Shown here piece after piece: positions 11,509 to 21,120 of a stretch of DNA of 64,000 bases (positions are counted from its first letter, which is position 1; every line of letters begins with the position of its first letter). The position numbers were made by a program, and so were the translations under genes. The notes under the pieces were generated by a model. That model searched no databases, was not told where the DNA came from, and was given only the letters and a program-made list of their open reading frames with translations. Origin of the DNA: Anaerolineaceae bacterium (GTDB lineage Bacteria; Chloroflexota; Anaerolineae; Anaerolineales; Anaerolineaceae); the NCBI GenBank assembly GCA_029265815.1, contig JAJUGU010000001.1, positions 547,941 to 611,940 on the forward strand, in the 5' to 3' direction.

Positions 11509-11535
11509 TAAAAAACGCTCCCTCTGGAGAGCGTT
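11509..11535 (-). promoter_or_regulatory. Terminator-like hairpin immediately upstream of mtnA
   Basis: AACGCTC and GAGCGTT form a 7-bp stem that on the mtnA strand is followed by a T-run (GCGTTTTTTAG) ending only a few bases before ATG 11503. It has the form of an attenuator. I do not see the conserved core of a SAM riboswitch around it. Confidence 0.5.
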
Positions 11536-11734
11536 CCTTCCGATTTAGTTTAACATGGTTTATATAGAATGACAATATAAATCACTCCATACCATGCCAG
11601 TTGCTGCAAGTTTTCTATAATCAACCTTTCATTTTTTTGCGAGACCTTGAAATTGATGCGTTTTTTTACTTAAAAGTCCGGTAGAATTCTAGAAACAATG
11701 ATTTTATAAACCTGGAACGCATGGTAAACAATAA

Positions 11735-14137
11735 ATGAAAAAGCGATTACTTGCAACTTTTTTCCTATTGCTTATAGTTCTCGTTTCATGCAATCTTCCA
11801 TTATCCAACGATGGTGATGGAATCGATCTCAATCCATTTGATGCAAATACTCCAATGCCATCACCAACCCCCACTATCACTCCCACTCCACAGCCTGAAA
11901 CACGCATTTTGCTTGGAGAAAAAGATATTCTGAGTGGTGATTACGATGCTGCTTTGAATGAATTTTGGCTGGCTCGTTCACAATCAACTGATCCAGAGAT
12001 CATTGCTATTGCTCAACTGGGTGTTGGGCGAATCTTGCTGCTGCAAAAAGATTACCGGGGAGCAGTGGATCAACTCACCTGGCTGCTAACCAATTTCGCT
12101 GAAGGTGATACTCGCAATCGGGCTTATTTTTTTATCGCAAAAGCCTATGAAGGTTTGGGTGAATACCGCCTCGCTGCAGATGCGTATCAAAATTATCTGA
12201 ATGCTCTCCCGGGTCCGTTGGATAGTGAGATCCGTGAGATGCAAGGCGACGCGTTAATGCAGGCAGGAGATTATGCGGCAGCAAAAAATATCTATCTCCT
12301 GGCAGTAGAAAAGGCTTTACCTGAAAAAGCTGAAACGATTTCAATCAAAGTAGCGCGGGCAGCATCAGCCGCTGGTGACGATGCGGATGCCATCTCGCGT
12401 TATCTTGCATTGTATGAATCGAGCTCAACCGATTACATTAAAGCTCAGGTGAATCTCTTGCTTGGTCAAATTTACCTTAAACTCAATATGCCTGAACAGG
12501 CTTATGCGCGCTTTCAAGATTCGGTAATCCAATATCCGATCTATTACGATACTTTTTCCGGGCTGGTTGCCCTTGTAGAAGCCAACCAGCCAGTTGATTC
12601 ACTGATGCGAGGTATTGTCGATTATTATGCTGGATCTTACGGTCAGGCGGTATCTGCTTTCGATAATTATATGAATCAATATCCTGATCATGATGGCACA
12701 CCACACTACTATAAAGCTCTCAGCCTTTGGAAAATGGGAGACTATACCGGTGAAATCGCTGAATGGGATCAACTGATCAATGAACACCCAACCGATCAAT
12801 ACCTTGCACAGGCTTACCTTGAAAAATCCAGTTCTCAGTGGCGCTACCTTGAGGATTACGAAGGAGCCAGTAACACACTATTACAGTATGTGGCACGTTA
12901 TCCAGATGCACCTAAATCTGCAAATTATTTGTTTACCGCTGGTAGTATTTACGAAATTGGCGGTTATTTAACAAAAGCTGCTGAAACCTGGCAGAGGGTT
13001 TTTAATGAATACCCTTCTTCTGATGAATCTTATGAAGCAATGTTTAGATCAGGGATTGTCACCTATAGACTGCAGAACTTTCAAGACGCACAGATCATCT
13101 TCCAGCGTTTGCTAGTGCTGGCCAACTCTACCGAAGAACAGGCCGCCACGAATTTTTGGGTTGCCAAATGCCTTGAAAAACAAAATAAAAATAACGAGGC
13201 GATAACATATTTTCAACAGGCAGCCTCTGCAGATCCTACCGGTTATTACAGCATCAGAGCAGAAGAAGTTCTTGCTGGCCAAAATCCCTTTCCTGCATCA
13301 CAGTCCATTGACCTGTCTATTGATCTTGAAGGCACCCGCGAAGACGCTGATGACTGGCTCCGATCAACATTTAACATTGATCCTGCGATTGACTTGAAAA
13401 CAGTTTCCGATCTGGCCAGTAATCCCTTATTTCAGCGTGGTGAACTTTATTGGCAATTAGGCATGCGTGACCAGGCTCGCACAGAATTTGAAAACCTCCG
13501 TAATGAATTAAAAGGAGATGCCCTTAATACTTACCGCCTGATGAATCACATGGTGGATCTAGGTTTTTATCAAACAGCTGCTCTTGCAAGCCGGCAAATT
13601 CTGGACATGGTAGGTTTGTCGCCAGCAACCATGCTCGACTCTGCACCAAAATATCTAAGTTACATTCGATATGGAATTTTCTATCGTGATATCGTGGTAG
13701 CAGCTTCAAATGAACATAATATTGACCCTCTGCTGCTCTTTAGTATCATCCGTCAGGAAAGCCTCTTTGATGCAAGTATTGCATCAACCGCAGGAGCGCG
13801 AGGATTGATGCAGATTACTGACGACACAGGCGAATATATCGCGAGCAACTTCAACTGGCCAGAAAATTTTACTGTGGATGATCTTGACCGTCCTCTCATC
13901 AACATTCGTCTTGGGGCTCATTACCTGAAAATGTGGATCGATAAATACAATGGAAGTATTCCTTCAGCTCTTTCTTCGTATAACGCTGGTGATGGCAACA
14001 ACCTTGTCTGGTGGGAGCTTGCTGGAGGCGATCCAGATTTACTTTTGGAGGTTATCCGGTTTGACGAAACCCGAGATTATATCCGCTATATTGCTGAGAA
14101 CTACGCGGTCTATAAATCCCTTTACACTCACCCATGA
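11735..14137 (+). CDS. TPR-repeat lipoprotein with a lytic transglycosylase (SLT) domain
   Basis: The protein begins with a signal peptide and lipobox (LIVLVSC), a Pro/Thr linker (PMPSPTPTITPTPQP), then about 500 residues of helical TPR-like repeats (repeated A..A...Y...L..YP.. patterns). It ends in an SLT domain with the catalytic Glu in IIRQESLFD (about residue 674), ARGLMQITDDTG and the ALSSYNAGDG block. This architecture is that of Slt70-type murein lytic transglycosylases, which cut peptidoglycan glycans with formation of anhydro-muramic ends. It should be anchored outside the membrane. At 800 residues it is longer than E. coli Slt70 because of the extra repeats. It appears monocistronic with a good terminator. 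Confidence 0.92.
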   Translation: MKKRLLATFFLLLIVLVSCNLPLSNDGDGIDLNPFDANTPMPSPTPTITPTPQPETRILLGEKDILSGDYDAALNEFWLARSQSTDPEIIAIAQLGVGRILLLQKDYRGAVDQLTWLLTNFAEGDTRNRAYFFIAKAYEGLGEYRLAADAYQNYLNALPGPLDSEIREMQGDALMQAGDYAAAKNIYLLAVEKALPEKAETISIKVARAASAAGDDADAISRYLALYESSSTDYIKAQVNLLLGQIYLKLNMPEQAYARFQDSVIQYPIYYDTFSGLVALVEANQPVDSLMRGIVDYYAGSYGQAVSAFDNYMNQYPDHDGTPHYYKALSLWKMGDYTGEIAEWDQLINEHPTDQYLAQAYLEKSSSQWRYLEDYEGASNTLLQYVARYPDAPKSANYLFTAGSIYEIGGYLTKAAETWQRVFNEYPSSDESYEAMFRSGIVTYRLQNFQDAQIIFQRLLVLANSTEEQAATNFWVAKCLEKQNKNNEAITYFQQAASADPTGYYSIRAEEVLAGQNPFPASQSIDLSIDLEGTREDADDWLRSTFNIDPAIDLKTVSDLASNPLFQRGELYWQLGMRDQARTEFENLRNELKGDALNTYRLMNHMVDLGFYQTAALASRQILDMVGLSPATMLDSAPKYLSYIRYGIFYRDIVVAASNEHNIDPLLLFSIIRQESLFDASIASTAGARGLMQITDDTGEYIASNFNWPENFTVDDLDRPLINIRLGAHYLKMWIDKYNGSIPSALSSYNAGDGNNLVWWELAGGDPDLLLEVIRFDETRDYIRYIAENYAVYKSLYTHP

Positions 14138-14151
14138 TACATTAAAAAATC

Positions 14152-14190
14152 AAAAGCACCCCGCTGAGATTCTAACGGGGTGCTTTTTTT
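14152..14190. terminator. Bidirectional terminator between the transglycosylase gene and ppdK
   Basis: AAAAGCACCCCG and CGGGGTGCTTTT form a 12-bp stem, with seven T on the plus side and matching A on the other, so it can serve both convergent genes. Confidence 0.9.
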
Positions 14191-14201
14191 ATTATATTCG
14201 A

Positions 14202-16982
14202 CTACTTCTTGCGGTTTTTCAAGGCAGCCTGTGCAGCAGCAAGCCGTGCAACAGGAACGCGGAACGGTGAACAGGAAACATAATTATTACCAACCCGGTG
14301 GCAGAATTCGATTGATGCCGGATCACCTCCGTGTTCACCACAGATGCCAACTTCAAGATTGACTCGTTGTGACCGGCCTTCTTCGACTGCAATCTTCATT
14401 AACCTACCAACTCCATCCTGATCAAGCGTCTGGAAAGGATTCTTGGGAAGAATGCCTTCTTCAACATATTTGACAAGGAATCCGCGTTCAGCATCATCGC
14501 GGCTGTAACCATAAGTCATCTGTGTCAGGTCATTGGTACCGAAGGAGAAGAACTCAGCAATACTTGCAATCTCAGCGGCAGTAACAGCTGCGCGTGGGAT
14601 TTCAATCATGGTACCGAATTTATAGTTGAATTTAACCTTCTTCTCTTCCATAACCTGTTTGGCGATGCGCTCAAGCCGTGGTTGGATCCACTTGAGCTCG
14701 TTGACATGACCGGTCAGTGGAATCATGACTTCAGGTTTAACATCCATTCCGCGTTGTGCAACATTAGCTGCAGCCTCAAAAATTGCTCTCACCTGCATTT
14801 CGACAATTTCAGGCATAGCAATACTCAGTCTTACGCCGCGCAAACCCATCATCGGGTTACTCTCATGCATGCTATGTACTGCATTCATGATCTGGTTAAG
14901 TTCAGTGATTTCTTTAAGTTCGCTGCGGCCTAAAACATAACTTGAAAGTCCTTCACCGCTCAACCTCAGTGCAATAATCTTTGCCTGCAATTCTTCAGCC
15001 GAAGGCAGAAATTCATGCAGCGGAGGATCGATCAGACGAATGATGACCGGATAACCATTCATCGCTTCAAACAAACCTTCGAAGTCTTTTCGTTGCGTCG
15101 GCAGCAGCTCATTTAATGCAGCGGTTCTTTCCTCGCTGGTTTTCGCCAGGATCATCCTCTGCACAATCGGCAGGCGTTCCAATTCGAAGAACATGTGCTC
15201 GGTACGACATAGACCGATCCCTTTTGCTCCGTAAGAGCGCGCGCGTTGAGCATCCTTTGGATAATCTGCATTTGCCCAGACCTGTAAACCGGTGGTTGGC
15301 CATCCTTCAGGTGATTGGCGGATGCCTTTGGTTTCACAAATTTCATCCGCCCAATCTAACAATTTAAGCAAGTCTTTCTGTTCTTCAAATTTCGGAGTAG
15401 AAAGAGCAAGTTTTCCAATAAATACTTCTCCGGTAGTGCCGTCGATAGAGATCCATTCACCTTCCTTGACGATCTTCCCATCCACACTCATCTCGCGTTT
15501 ATCGAGATCAATGTGAACAGAGGCTGCGCCAACGATACAAGGCACACCAAATTGCCTGGCAACCACAGCTGCATGCGAGGTAGCACCGCCTTCACTGGTC
15601 AGGATTCCCTGAGCAGCAAGCATCCCATGAACATCATCAGGTTTTGTGAAAGGCCGCACCATGATGGTTTGTTGCTTTTCTTCTTTGGATTTCTTTTCGG
15701 TAAGGTCAGCATCAAAATAGATTTGCCCCACTGCAGCTCCTGGAGAAGCATTAACACCACTGGCATAGAATCTTCCCTCTTTACGAGCAAGCCGCTTGGT
15801 TTCTGCAGAGAATTGTGGGTGGAGAAGAGTATCCACATCGTTAGGTGTAATTCTCGAAACAGCTTCTTCTTTGCTGATCAATCCTTCATCGACCATATCC
15901 ACAGCAATTTTCACCGCCGCAAGCGCGGTGCGCTTGCCATTTCGACACTGCAGCATCCATAATCGACCACGCTCAATGGTAAATTCAACGTCCTGCATAT
16001 CGCGATAATGCAGTTCGAGCTTTTTTACAATCTCCAGGAATTGCTTGTTCGCCTCAGGTAGATCACGACCAAGTGTTTCAATTTTTTCAGTGTTTCGAAT
16101 CCCGGCAACAACATCTTCCCCTTGGGCATTGAGCAGATAGTCGCCATATAATACTCGTTCACCAGTCGACGGGTTGCGGGTAAATGCAACACCTGTTCCT
16201 GAATCGTTGCCCATGTTGCCAAACACCATAGTGACAATGTTTACGGCAGTTCCAAGGTCATCAGGAATATTAGTAGCGCGGCGGTAATCCACGGCGCGCT
16301 TCCCATTCCAGGATTTAAATACTGCTTCGGTTGCCAGTTTCAATTGTTCAAATGGATCCTGTGGGAACTCAATTCCTGCACGTTCTTTGGTTACCGATTT
16401 AAAAACTTCGATGAGCTCTTTCAAATCAACCGCGGTTAATTCAGTATCAGCTTGAACTCCCTTGGCTGACTTCGCAGCACTCAAGGGTTCCTCAAAAGCC
16501 TCGTCATCAATTCCCAGCACAACCGAACCAAACATCTGGATCAGGCGGCGGTACGAATCATAAACAAAACGTTCATTTTTAGTCAGGGCTACCATACCCT
16601 TTGCTGTTTCATCGTTGAGACCAATGTTCAATACGGTATCCATCATGCCGGGCATTGAGAACTTTGCCCCAGAGCGGCAGGATACAAGTAAAGGATTCTC
16701 TGCTGATCCAAATTTTTTACCGGTCTCAGCTTCAACCTTTTTCAATGATTCAAGCATCTGATCCCATAAACCGGCGGGAAATACCCTATTTTCCTGGTAG
16801 GCGTTGCAGGCTTCTGTCGTTACTGTAAATCCTGGTGGAACTGGAAGACCAATCCTGACCATTTCGGCAAGATTCGCTCCTTTTCCACCCAAAAGACCAC
16901 GCACGGCTTCCCAATCGCCTCCGACATATTGCTCAGCCTCTTTGATTTCACTGAACAGGTACACCCATTTCTTTTCAACCAT
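14202..16982 (-). CDS. ppdK: Pyruvate, phosphate dikinase
   Basis: It interconverts pyruvate, ATP and Pi with PEP, AMP and PPi; in anaerobes it often runs towards pyruvate to gain ATP from PPi. The N-terminal ATP-grasp-like part shows GGKGANLAEM near residue 32 and CRSGAKFSMPGMMDTVLN near 102. The phosphohistidine is H470 in GGATSHAAVV. The C-terminal PEP/pyruvate barrel has GLCRTEHMFF, ICGEHGGDP and the catalytic Cys in YVSCSPFR. The 926-residue length is slightly above the usual 870-900. GGAGG six bases before ATG 16982 supports the start. No PPDK regulatory protein gene is adjacent. Confidence 0.97.
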   Translation of the reverse strand: MVEKKWVYLFSEIKEAEQYVGGDWEAVRGLLGGKGANLAEMVRIGLPVPPGFTVTTEACNAYQENRVFPAGLWDQMLESLKKVEAETGKKFGSAENPLLVSCRSGAKFSMPGMMDTVLNIGLNDETAKGMVALTKNERFVYDSYRRLIQMFGSVVLGIDDEAFEEPLSAAKSAKGVQADTELTAVDLKELIEVFKSVTKERAGIEFPQDPFEQLKLATEAVFKSWNGKRAVDYRRATNIPDDLGTAVNIVTMVFGNMGNDSGTGVAFTRNPSTGERVLYGDYLLNAQGEDVVAGIRNTEKIETLGRDLPEANKQFLEIVKKLELHYRDMQDVEFTIERGRLWMLQCRNGKRTALAAVKIAVDMVDEGLISKEEAVSRITPNDVDTLLHPQFSAETKRLARKEGRFYASGVNASPGAAVGQIYFDADLTEKKSKEEKQQTIMVRPFTKPDDVHGMLAAQGILTSEGGATSHAAVVARQFGVPCIVGAASVHIDLDKREMSVDGKIVKEGEWISIDGTTGEVFIGKLALSTPKFEEQKDLLKLLDWADEICETKGIRQSPEGWPTTGLQVWANADYPKDAQRARSYGAKGIGLCRTEHMFFELERLPIVQRMILAKTSEERTAALNELLPTQRKDFEGLFEAMNGYPVIIRLIDPPLHEFLPSAEELQAKIIALRLSGEGLSSYVLGRSELKEITELNQIMNAVHSMHESNPMMGLRGVRLSIAMPEIVEMQVRAIFEAAANVAQRGMDVKPEVMIPLTGHVNELKWIQPRLERIAKQVMEEKKVKFNYKFGTMIEIPRAAVTAAEIASIAEFFSFGTNDLTQMTYGYSRDDAERGFLVKYVEEGILPKNPFQTLDQDGVGRLMKIAVEEGRSQRVNLEVGICGEHGGDPASIEFCHRVGNNYVSCSPFRVPVARLAAAQAALKNRKK

Positions 16983-17221
16983 TTTGTCCTCCAGACAAAT
17001 AAATTGCTGTTAACCCGCTTTTGCGGGGAAATTTAAAACCAAATTGATGAATTTTACCACAGAATAAAAAAATGAATGACCTCCCTTCCCGTTCCTTTTA
17101 TCACTCCTTAGTTAATCATTTCAGTATTTATACTCATAACCTTTCTGTAAATCTATTGAAAGGTAAAATTGCGCATTTCTGGTTGATAATATCAGCAAGG
17201 AAAATGCCATCGGAGTCTTGA

Positions 17222-17626
17222 ATGAAGATCCTAATTATTAACGATGATCCAGCCACAACTGACTTGTTACTTTTAATGCTTACCCCAACACAGGCCAGCA
17301 TTCAATGTGTCGATAACAGTTTCGATGGTTTGGTTTTAGTGAAACGAACCAACCCTGATATTGTTTTGATCGATCTGATGACTCTTGACCAAGATGGTTG
17401 GAAGATTACCTCTCAGATTCGTGAGGTCAGCACCGTACCCATCTTGATCTTATCTGTTTTTGATAATCCCAGTATAGTCGCCCAGACGCTTGATATGGGA
17501 GCAGATGATTATTTAATTAAACCTGTTCCAAGAGAAACCTTGATCGCCCATATTAATAATCTAACTCGTCGGAAAAAAAACAAAGATCAGACAACACAGA
17601 AAACAATCACACCACAGATTGCCTAA
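17222..17626 (+). CDS. Stand-alone response regulator receiver domain
   Basis: A single CheY-like domain of about 120 residues with a short basic tail. The acidic pair D8-D9, the phosphoacceptor D51 (IVLIDLM), S78 and K100 (YLIKPV) are all present, so it should be phosphorylated normally. There is no output domain and no histidine kinase within the window, so it must act through protein contact or serve as a phosphorelay or orphan regulator. It is a lone plus-strand gene between two minus-strand genes, with its own terminator. Confidence 0.85.
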   Translation: MKILIINDDPATTDLLLLMLTPTQASIQCVDNSFDGLVLVKRTNPDIVLIDLMTLDQDGWKITSQIREVSTVPILILSVFDNPSIVAQTLDMGADDYLIKPVPRETLIAHINNLTRRKKNKDQTTQKTITPQIA

Positions 17627-17627
17627 C

Positions 17628-17655
17628 ATAAGCCTCCAAAAAGGCTTATATTTTT
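17628..17655 (+). terminator. Terminator of the response regulator gene
   Basis: ATAAGCCT and AGGCTTAT form an 8-bp stem with a 6-base loop followed by ATTTTT. It overlaps the last codons of the convergent nucleotidyltransferase gene. Confidence 0.7.
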
Positions 17656-19025
17656 AATGCGTTTTTTAGCAATCGAAAATCAATCCAATCGATCGCATCT
17701 TCTTTACTCTGGATGTTTCCCGCTGCTTGTTCTTCCTTCATTTCTTCAATTATCTCCCCAAGTAATGGGCCAGGATTAAGGTCAAAATGGAACATGAGAT
17801 CGTTACCATTAAGGAAAGGTTTGGGATTAATGATTTCTGGCTGATAATACCATGCTTGCAGAAGACATTCACAATTCTCTAGCAGTCTTAACCATTCTTG
17901 TTGGATAAATTCGCTACCTATGCGTGAAGCATAATTTGCGAGTGTGATGAATGCAAGATCAACACCTACAGCACCGTAGCAATGAAAAAATCGATAGATA
18001 GACCTTCGATCAAAATTTTGTTTTTCCTGCAAAAACCCCTGCTGATAACTCATATACCCGGCAATTGTGTGAAGGATTGACATCTCATTAGTCGAAAGGG
18101 CTAATTGATTGCTTAATTCATTAACCTGCGCGTCATTATTTAGCTCTAAAACCGTGCCAAGCAGTAACAGACTTTTACGGTTCCTGCCTGTTAATTTATT
18201 TTGGTAGAAGTGTTCCTCGAATTTATCTTTGAATCTTCCCAATCGAAGCAGCAACGACACTTTATAAAATGAAGCATTCTTGTCGGCTGGACTTCTACTA
18301 CAAAGCAACCCAATCATTTCATCAAGAACTTCTGAGCGTCTACATCCTGAATTGAAATCACTTCCAGTCTGAATATTGGAATTTTCGAAAATGGAAAATT
18401 TTTCCATCAATTGCATTGCTGCACCTACGCGATTGCCCTCAAGAATTTTGAATATTTCATCGCGTTTCCGTTCTTTTGAAACCCTGACCAGTCCTTTGCT
18501 CCCAGATCGAATTAATTCCACAGTTTCAGAGTCAATCGACAAACCCAGGTTAACCGCATAACGAATACTGCGGAGGGCTCGTACAGGGTCATCAGTAATT
18601 GCAGAATTTCGTACCAATCTCAAGCGTTTTTGCTGCAGATCTCTTCCCCCTTTGCTAGGATCGATAATTCGTTCTGGTGAATCGATATCAACTGCCATAG
18701 CATTGATCGTAAAATCACGTTCCATGAGATCATCGATGATCGAGTCACCCCTTATCAGCGAAAAATCAAAAATCATCCGTTGAGGAAGTCTGGGGTCGAT
18801 GATTACCCGACAAGTGTTTCGTTCCTCGTCAAGCATGTAGAACGCGCCATGGTAGAAATCAGCGAATTTATGGGCAATCGCACGTGGATTTGAGGAGCAA
18901 ACAAAGTCAAAATCTTTGCTTGGCAAGCCAAGTAGAGCATCACGAATGGCGCCGCCAACCAGGTAGAGATGTTCTCCTTCTGGCACAAACTCTTTGATCT
19001 TAAGCACGATTTCAGGAAATTGCAC
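17646..19025 (-). CDS. Class II CCA-adding / poly(A) polymerase-like tRNA nucleotidyltransferase
   Basis: The head domain has LVGGAIRDALLG (residues 22-33), the metal-binding DFDF (38-41), MERDFTINAMA and DDPVRALRSIRYAV, all hallmarks of class II nucleotidyltransferases that add or repair the tRNA CCA end. The C-terminal half is helical and weakly conserved, as usual, and the total of 459 residues is typical. Class II enzymes split into CCA-, CC- and A-adding types and poly(A) polymerases that cannot be separated by eye. The tRNA-Glu gene in this window does encode CCA. The gene is followed nine bases downstream-to-upstream by hpt in one minus-strand transcript with tdk. Confidence 0.9.
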   Translation of the reverse strand: MQFPEIVLKIKEFVPEGEHLYLVGGAIRDALLGLPSKDFDFVCSSNPRAIAHKFADFYHGAFYMLDEERNTCRVIIDPRLPQRMIFDFSLIRGDSIIDDLMERDFTINAMAVDIDSPERIIDPSKGGRDLQQKRLRLVRNSAITDDPVRALRSIRYAVNLGLSIDSETVELIRSGSKGLVRVSKERKRDEIFKILEGNRVGAAMQLMEKFSIFENSNIQTGSDFNSGCRRSEVLDEMIGLLCSRSPADKNASFYKVSLLLRLGRFKDKFEEHFYQNKLTGRNRKSLLLLGTVLELNNDAQVNELSNQLALSTNEMSILHTIAGYMSYQQGFLQEKQNFDRRSIYRFFHCYGAVGVDLAFITLANYASRIGSEFIQQEWLRLLENCECLLQAWYYQPEIINPKPFLNGNDLMFHFDLNPGPLLGEIIEEMKEEQAAGNIQSKEDAIDWIDFRLLKNALKI

Positions 19026-19033
19026 GTAATAAC

Positions 19034-19594
19034 CTATGAACCAGGGTTGTACTTGTTCAGATCGACGACACCAATAAACGGTAAATTACGATAATAATCA
19101 TCAATATCCAAACCATAGCCAAAAACAAATTTGTTTGGAATCGTAAACCCACAATACTTGATAGGCACTTCCACCTCTCGGCGTTCAACCTTATCCAAAA
19201 GTGTACATACATTCAGGCTTGCGGGTTTTCTCGTAGAAAGGAGTTCAAGAATGGCCGCGAGGGTATGCCCGCTGTCAATAATATCCTCCACGAGCAAAAC
19301 ATGCTTGTTAAAAATATCCACGTTTAGATCAAGAGAAATACGAATCTGGCCAGTGGATTGGCGTCCACCAACCCCATACGAAGACACCGCCATAAATTCA
19401 ATCGCATGTGGAATCGAAATTTGTCGCATTAAATCTGTCAGAAACAGCACTCCACCGCGTAATATGCAAATTAAGAGCAGCTCTCCCTTTCCCGCGTAGT
19501 CTTTACTGATCTGTTCACCTAATTCAGTAATCCTTCGCTGAAGATCTTCCGAGGATATTAATACTTCACCAAGAAAATCATGATAATCTTGCAT
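19034..19594 (-). CDS. hpt: Hypoxanthine phosphoribosyltransferase (copy 1)
   Basis: It salvages hypoxanthine or guanine to the nucleotide with PRPP. The PRPP-binding motif VLLVEDIIDSGHTL has E103 and D104, and the ILRGG and VSSYGVG loops are in place. The 186-residue length is standard. It sits in a tdk-hpt-cca-like run with short gaps. A second, divergent hpt lies at 48.9 kb directly before purA, so the two may differ in base preference or regulation. Confidence 0.94.
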   Translation of the reverse strand: MQDYHDFLGEVLISSEDLQRRITELGEQISKDYAGKGELLLICILRGGVLFLTDLMRQISIPHAIEFMAVSSYGVGGRQSTGQIRISLDLNVDIFNKHVLLVEDIIDSGHTLAAILELLSTRKPASLNVCTLLDKVERREVEVPIKYCGFTIPNKFVFGYGLDIDDYYRNLPFIGVVDLNKYNPGS

Positions 19595-19612
19595 ATTTAC
19601 TCCTCATTTTCA

Positions 19613-20185
19613 TTAATCCCTCGGAACTTCATGATGTAAACGACATCGTGCTTCGTACATCTCAGAAGCACCTACAATAATCACCGGATCATCGAAACGT
19701 GCTGGCTTCCCATTCACCAGCCGTTGCGTCCGACTCGCAGGTTCACCACAGATCATGCAGATGGCCTGTAACTTATCCACTTTTTCTGCACGCGACATGA
19801 TCAAAGGCATACATCCAAAGGGTTCTCCTTTGAAATTCATGTCCAGACCAGCCACAATTACTCGTATACCTCGGTTGGCCAGCGTTTCAACAATATCAAC
19901 AAGCTCTGGATCAAAAAATTGTGCCTCATCAATTCCAACAACAGTGGTTTGAGGATCGAGCCGATTGATGATCTCTTCTGAATCTGAAACGGGAGTCGCA
20001 TCAAAAGCTGAACCTGCATGTGAAGTAACTTTTTCAAGGTTAAAACGATTATCAATTGCTGGTTTAAAAACCTGTACCTTTTGCCTGGCAATAGTAGCCC
20101 TGCGAAGCCGGCGAATTAATTCATCAGTTTTTCCACAAAACATTGAGCCGCAAATTACTTCAATGCTGCCAGTCTTTTCTTTCAT
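19613..20185 (-). CDS. tdk: Thymidine kinase (type II)
   Basis: It phosphorylates thymidine or deoxyuridine for salvage. The P-loop is [14 protein letters not shown] (residues 12-25), with Cys where Ser is usual; [10 protein letters not shown] provides the catalytic Glu. The lasso region has the zinc pair [13 protein letters not shown] and a C-terminal Cys near the end. At 190 residues it is of normal size. AAGGAGG is well placed before ATG 20185. It heads a transcript with hpt and the nucleotidyltransferase. Confidence 0.94.
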   Translation of the reverse strand: MKEKTGSIEVICGSMFCGKTDELIRRLRRATIARQKVQVFKPAIDNRFNLEKVTSHAGSAFDATPVSDSEEIINRLDPQTTVVGIDEAQFFDPELVDIVETLANRGIRVIVAGLDMNFKGEPFGCMPLIMSRAEKVDKLQAICMICGEPASRTQRLVNGKPARFDDPVIIVGASEMYEARCRLHHEVPRD

Positions 20186-20254
20186 GCATACTCCTCCTTA
20201 AAAATATTACCCTCATTCTACCTTAAATTAAACTTGAATATCCTTCCTTAACTA

Positions 20255-20291
20255 ACAAAAAGACCTCTGGTCTTTAATAAGGCCAGAGGTC
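20255..20291 (-). terminator. Terminator of the rplU-rpmA-rpmE operon
   Basis: GACCTCTGG and CCAGAGGTC pair over a 12-base loop, followed on the minus strand by CTTTTTG, just after the rpmE-like gene. Confidence 0.8.
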
Positions 20292-20308
20292 AGTCAATCA
20301 TTTTTTAA

Positions 20309-20785
20309 TTAAACCACGATCTCTTCAGCTGCAGATGGAAGAGTGTAGCCCATCTGACGTAGATTTTTCTTCATATCGATCAAAGATTTTCGGCCAAATC
20401 CTTCGATCCCCAATAACGCAGCTTCACCTTCAGCAAGCTTTGCTAAAACCTGACCAACATTCGTGAGACCAGCTTTTTCTAATGCCTCAGTGGCCCGCGC
20501 GGGAAGCCCGATTTCTTTGACTGAGCGTTCAGGTGACACACGGGCTGCTGCCTTGGCTTTTTTCTCTTCAACATAATCCTGGCGAGCCTGCAATTTCTTA
20601 TAGAAGCGGTCAACCTGGCCTTCGATGTCAATAATGCGTTGTTGCTGTCCGGTAAAGAACGGGTGACATTTAGAGCATACTTCTGTATGGATTTCTTTCC
20701 TGGTTGAACCGGTAGTCCAGGTATTGCCGCAGGAGCAAATTACCTTCGCATCCGGATAATATGTGGGGTGAATACCTTTTTTCAT
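20309..20785 (-). CDS. rpmE: Ribosomal protein bL31 with a C-terminal RNA polymerase alpha-CTD-like domain
   Basis: Residues 1-70 are a zinc-binding bL31 ([15 protein letters not shown]; Cys17, Cys19, Cys37, Cys40; HPFFTGQQ). Usual bL31 ends near residue 70, but this protein runs to 158. After a basic helical linker, residues about 88-150 resemble the alpha-CTD of RNA polymerase. [19 protein letters not shown] aligns with the helix holding Arg265 (E. coli numbering; Arg kept, Asn268 replaced by Glu), and [13 protein letters not shown] aligns with the Gly296-Lys298-Ser299 block (all kept). That fold is a helix-hairpin-helix nucleic-acid binder. The gene is the third of the ribosomal operon. 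The bL31 part is certain; the alpha-CTD likeness is by motif. Confidence 0.9.
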   Translation of the reverse strand: MKKGIHPTYYPDAKVICSCGNTWTTGSTRKEIHTEVCSKCHPFFTGQQQRIIDIEGQVDRFYKKLQARQDYVEEKKAKAAARVSPERSVKEIGLPARATEALEKAGLTNVGQVLAKLAEGEAALLGIEGFGRKSLIDMKKNLRQMGYTLPSAAEEIVV

Positions 20786-20851
20786 TCTCGCTGACCTTCC
20801 TGTATGATTTTTACAATTGTCTTAGTAGACGGATTTGTAAAAAATAATTAT

Positions 20852-21115
20852 TTATTCGGAGACAGCGGGTTTTACATTAACCCGTTTCTGCCCGTTTGGC
20901 AGAGTCTCATATTCAACAATACCCTGAGCGACTGCAAATAATGTATCGTCAGTGCCTACTTTGACATTGAGTCCGGGTTTGATTTTCGTTCCGCGCTGGC
21001 GGACGAGAATGTTGCCAGACAGCACTGCCTCACCGGCAAATTTCTTTACACCAAGCCGCTGTGCATTGCTGTCGCGGCCGTTTCGACTTGAGCCACCACC
21101 TTTTTTATGTGCCAT
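20852..21115 (-). CDS. rpmA: Large ribosomal subunit protein bL27
   Basis: The protein starts [26 protein letters not shown], the typical N-terminus that reaches the peptidyl transferase centre, and continues with the [10 protein letters not shown] block. It has no Firmicutes-type N-terminal extension needing cleavage. At 87 residues it has the normal length. It follows rplU by five bases. Confidence 0.97.
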   Translation of the reverse strand: MAHKKGGGSSRNGRDSNAQRLGVKKFAGEAVLSGNILVRQRGTKIKPGLNVKVGTDDTLFAVAQGIVEYETLPNGQKRVNVKPAVSE

Positions 21116-21120
21116 TTTTC

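Noticed and set aside
15513-15962. 149-residue plus-strand ORF inside ppdK
   Set aside because: Shadow of ppdK with no ribosome site and a Ser/His/Phe-rich translation.
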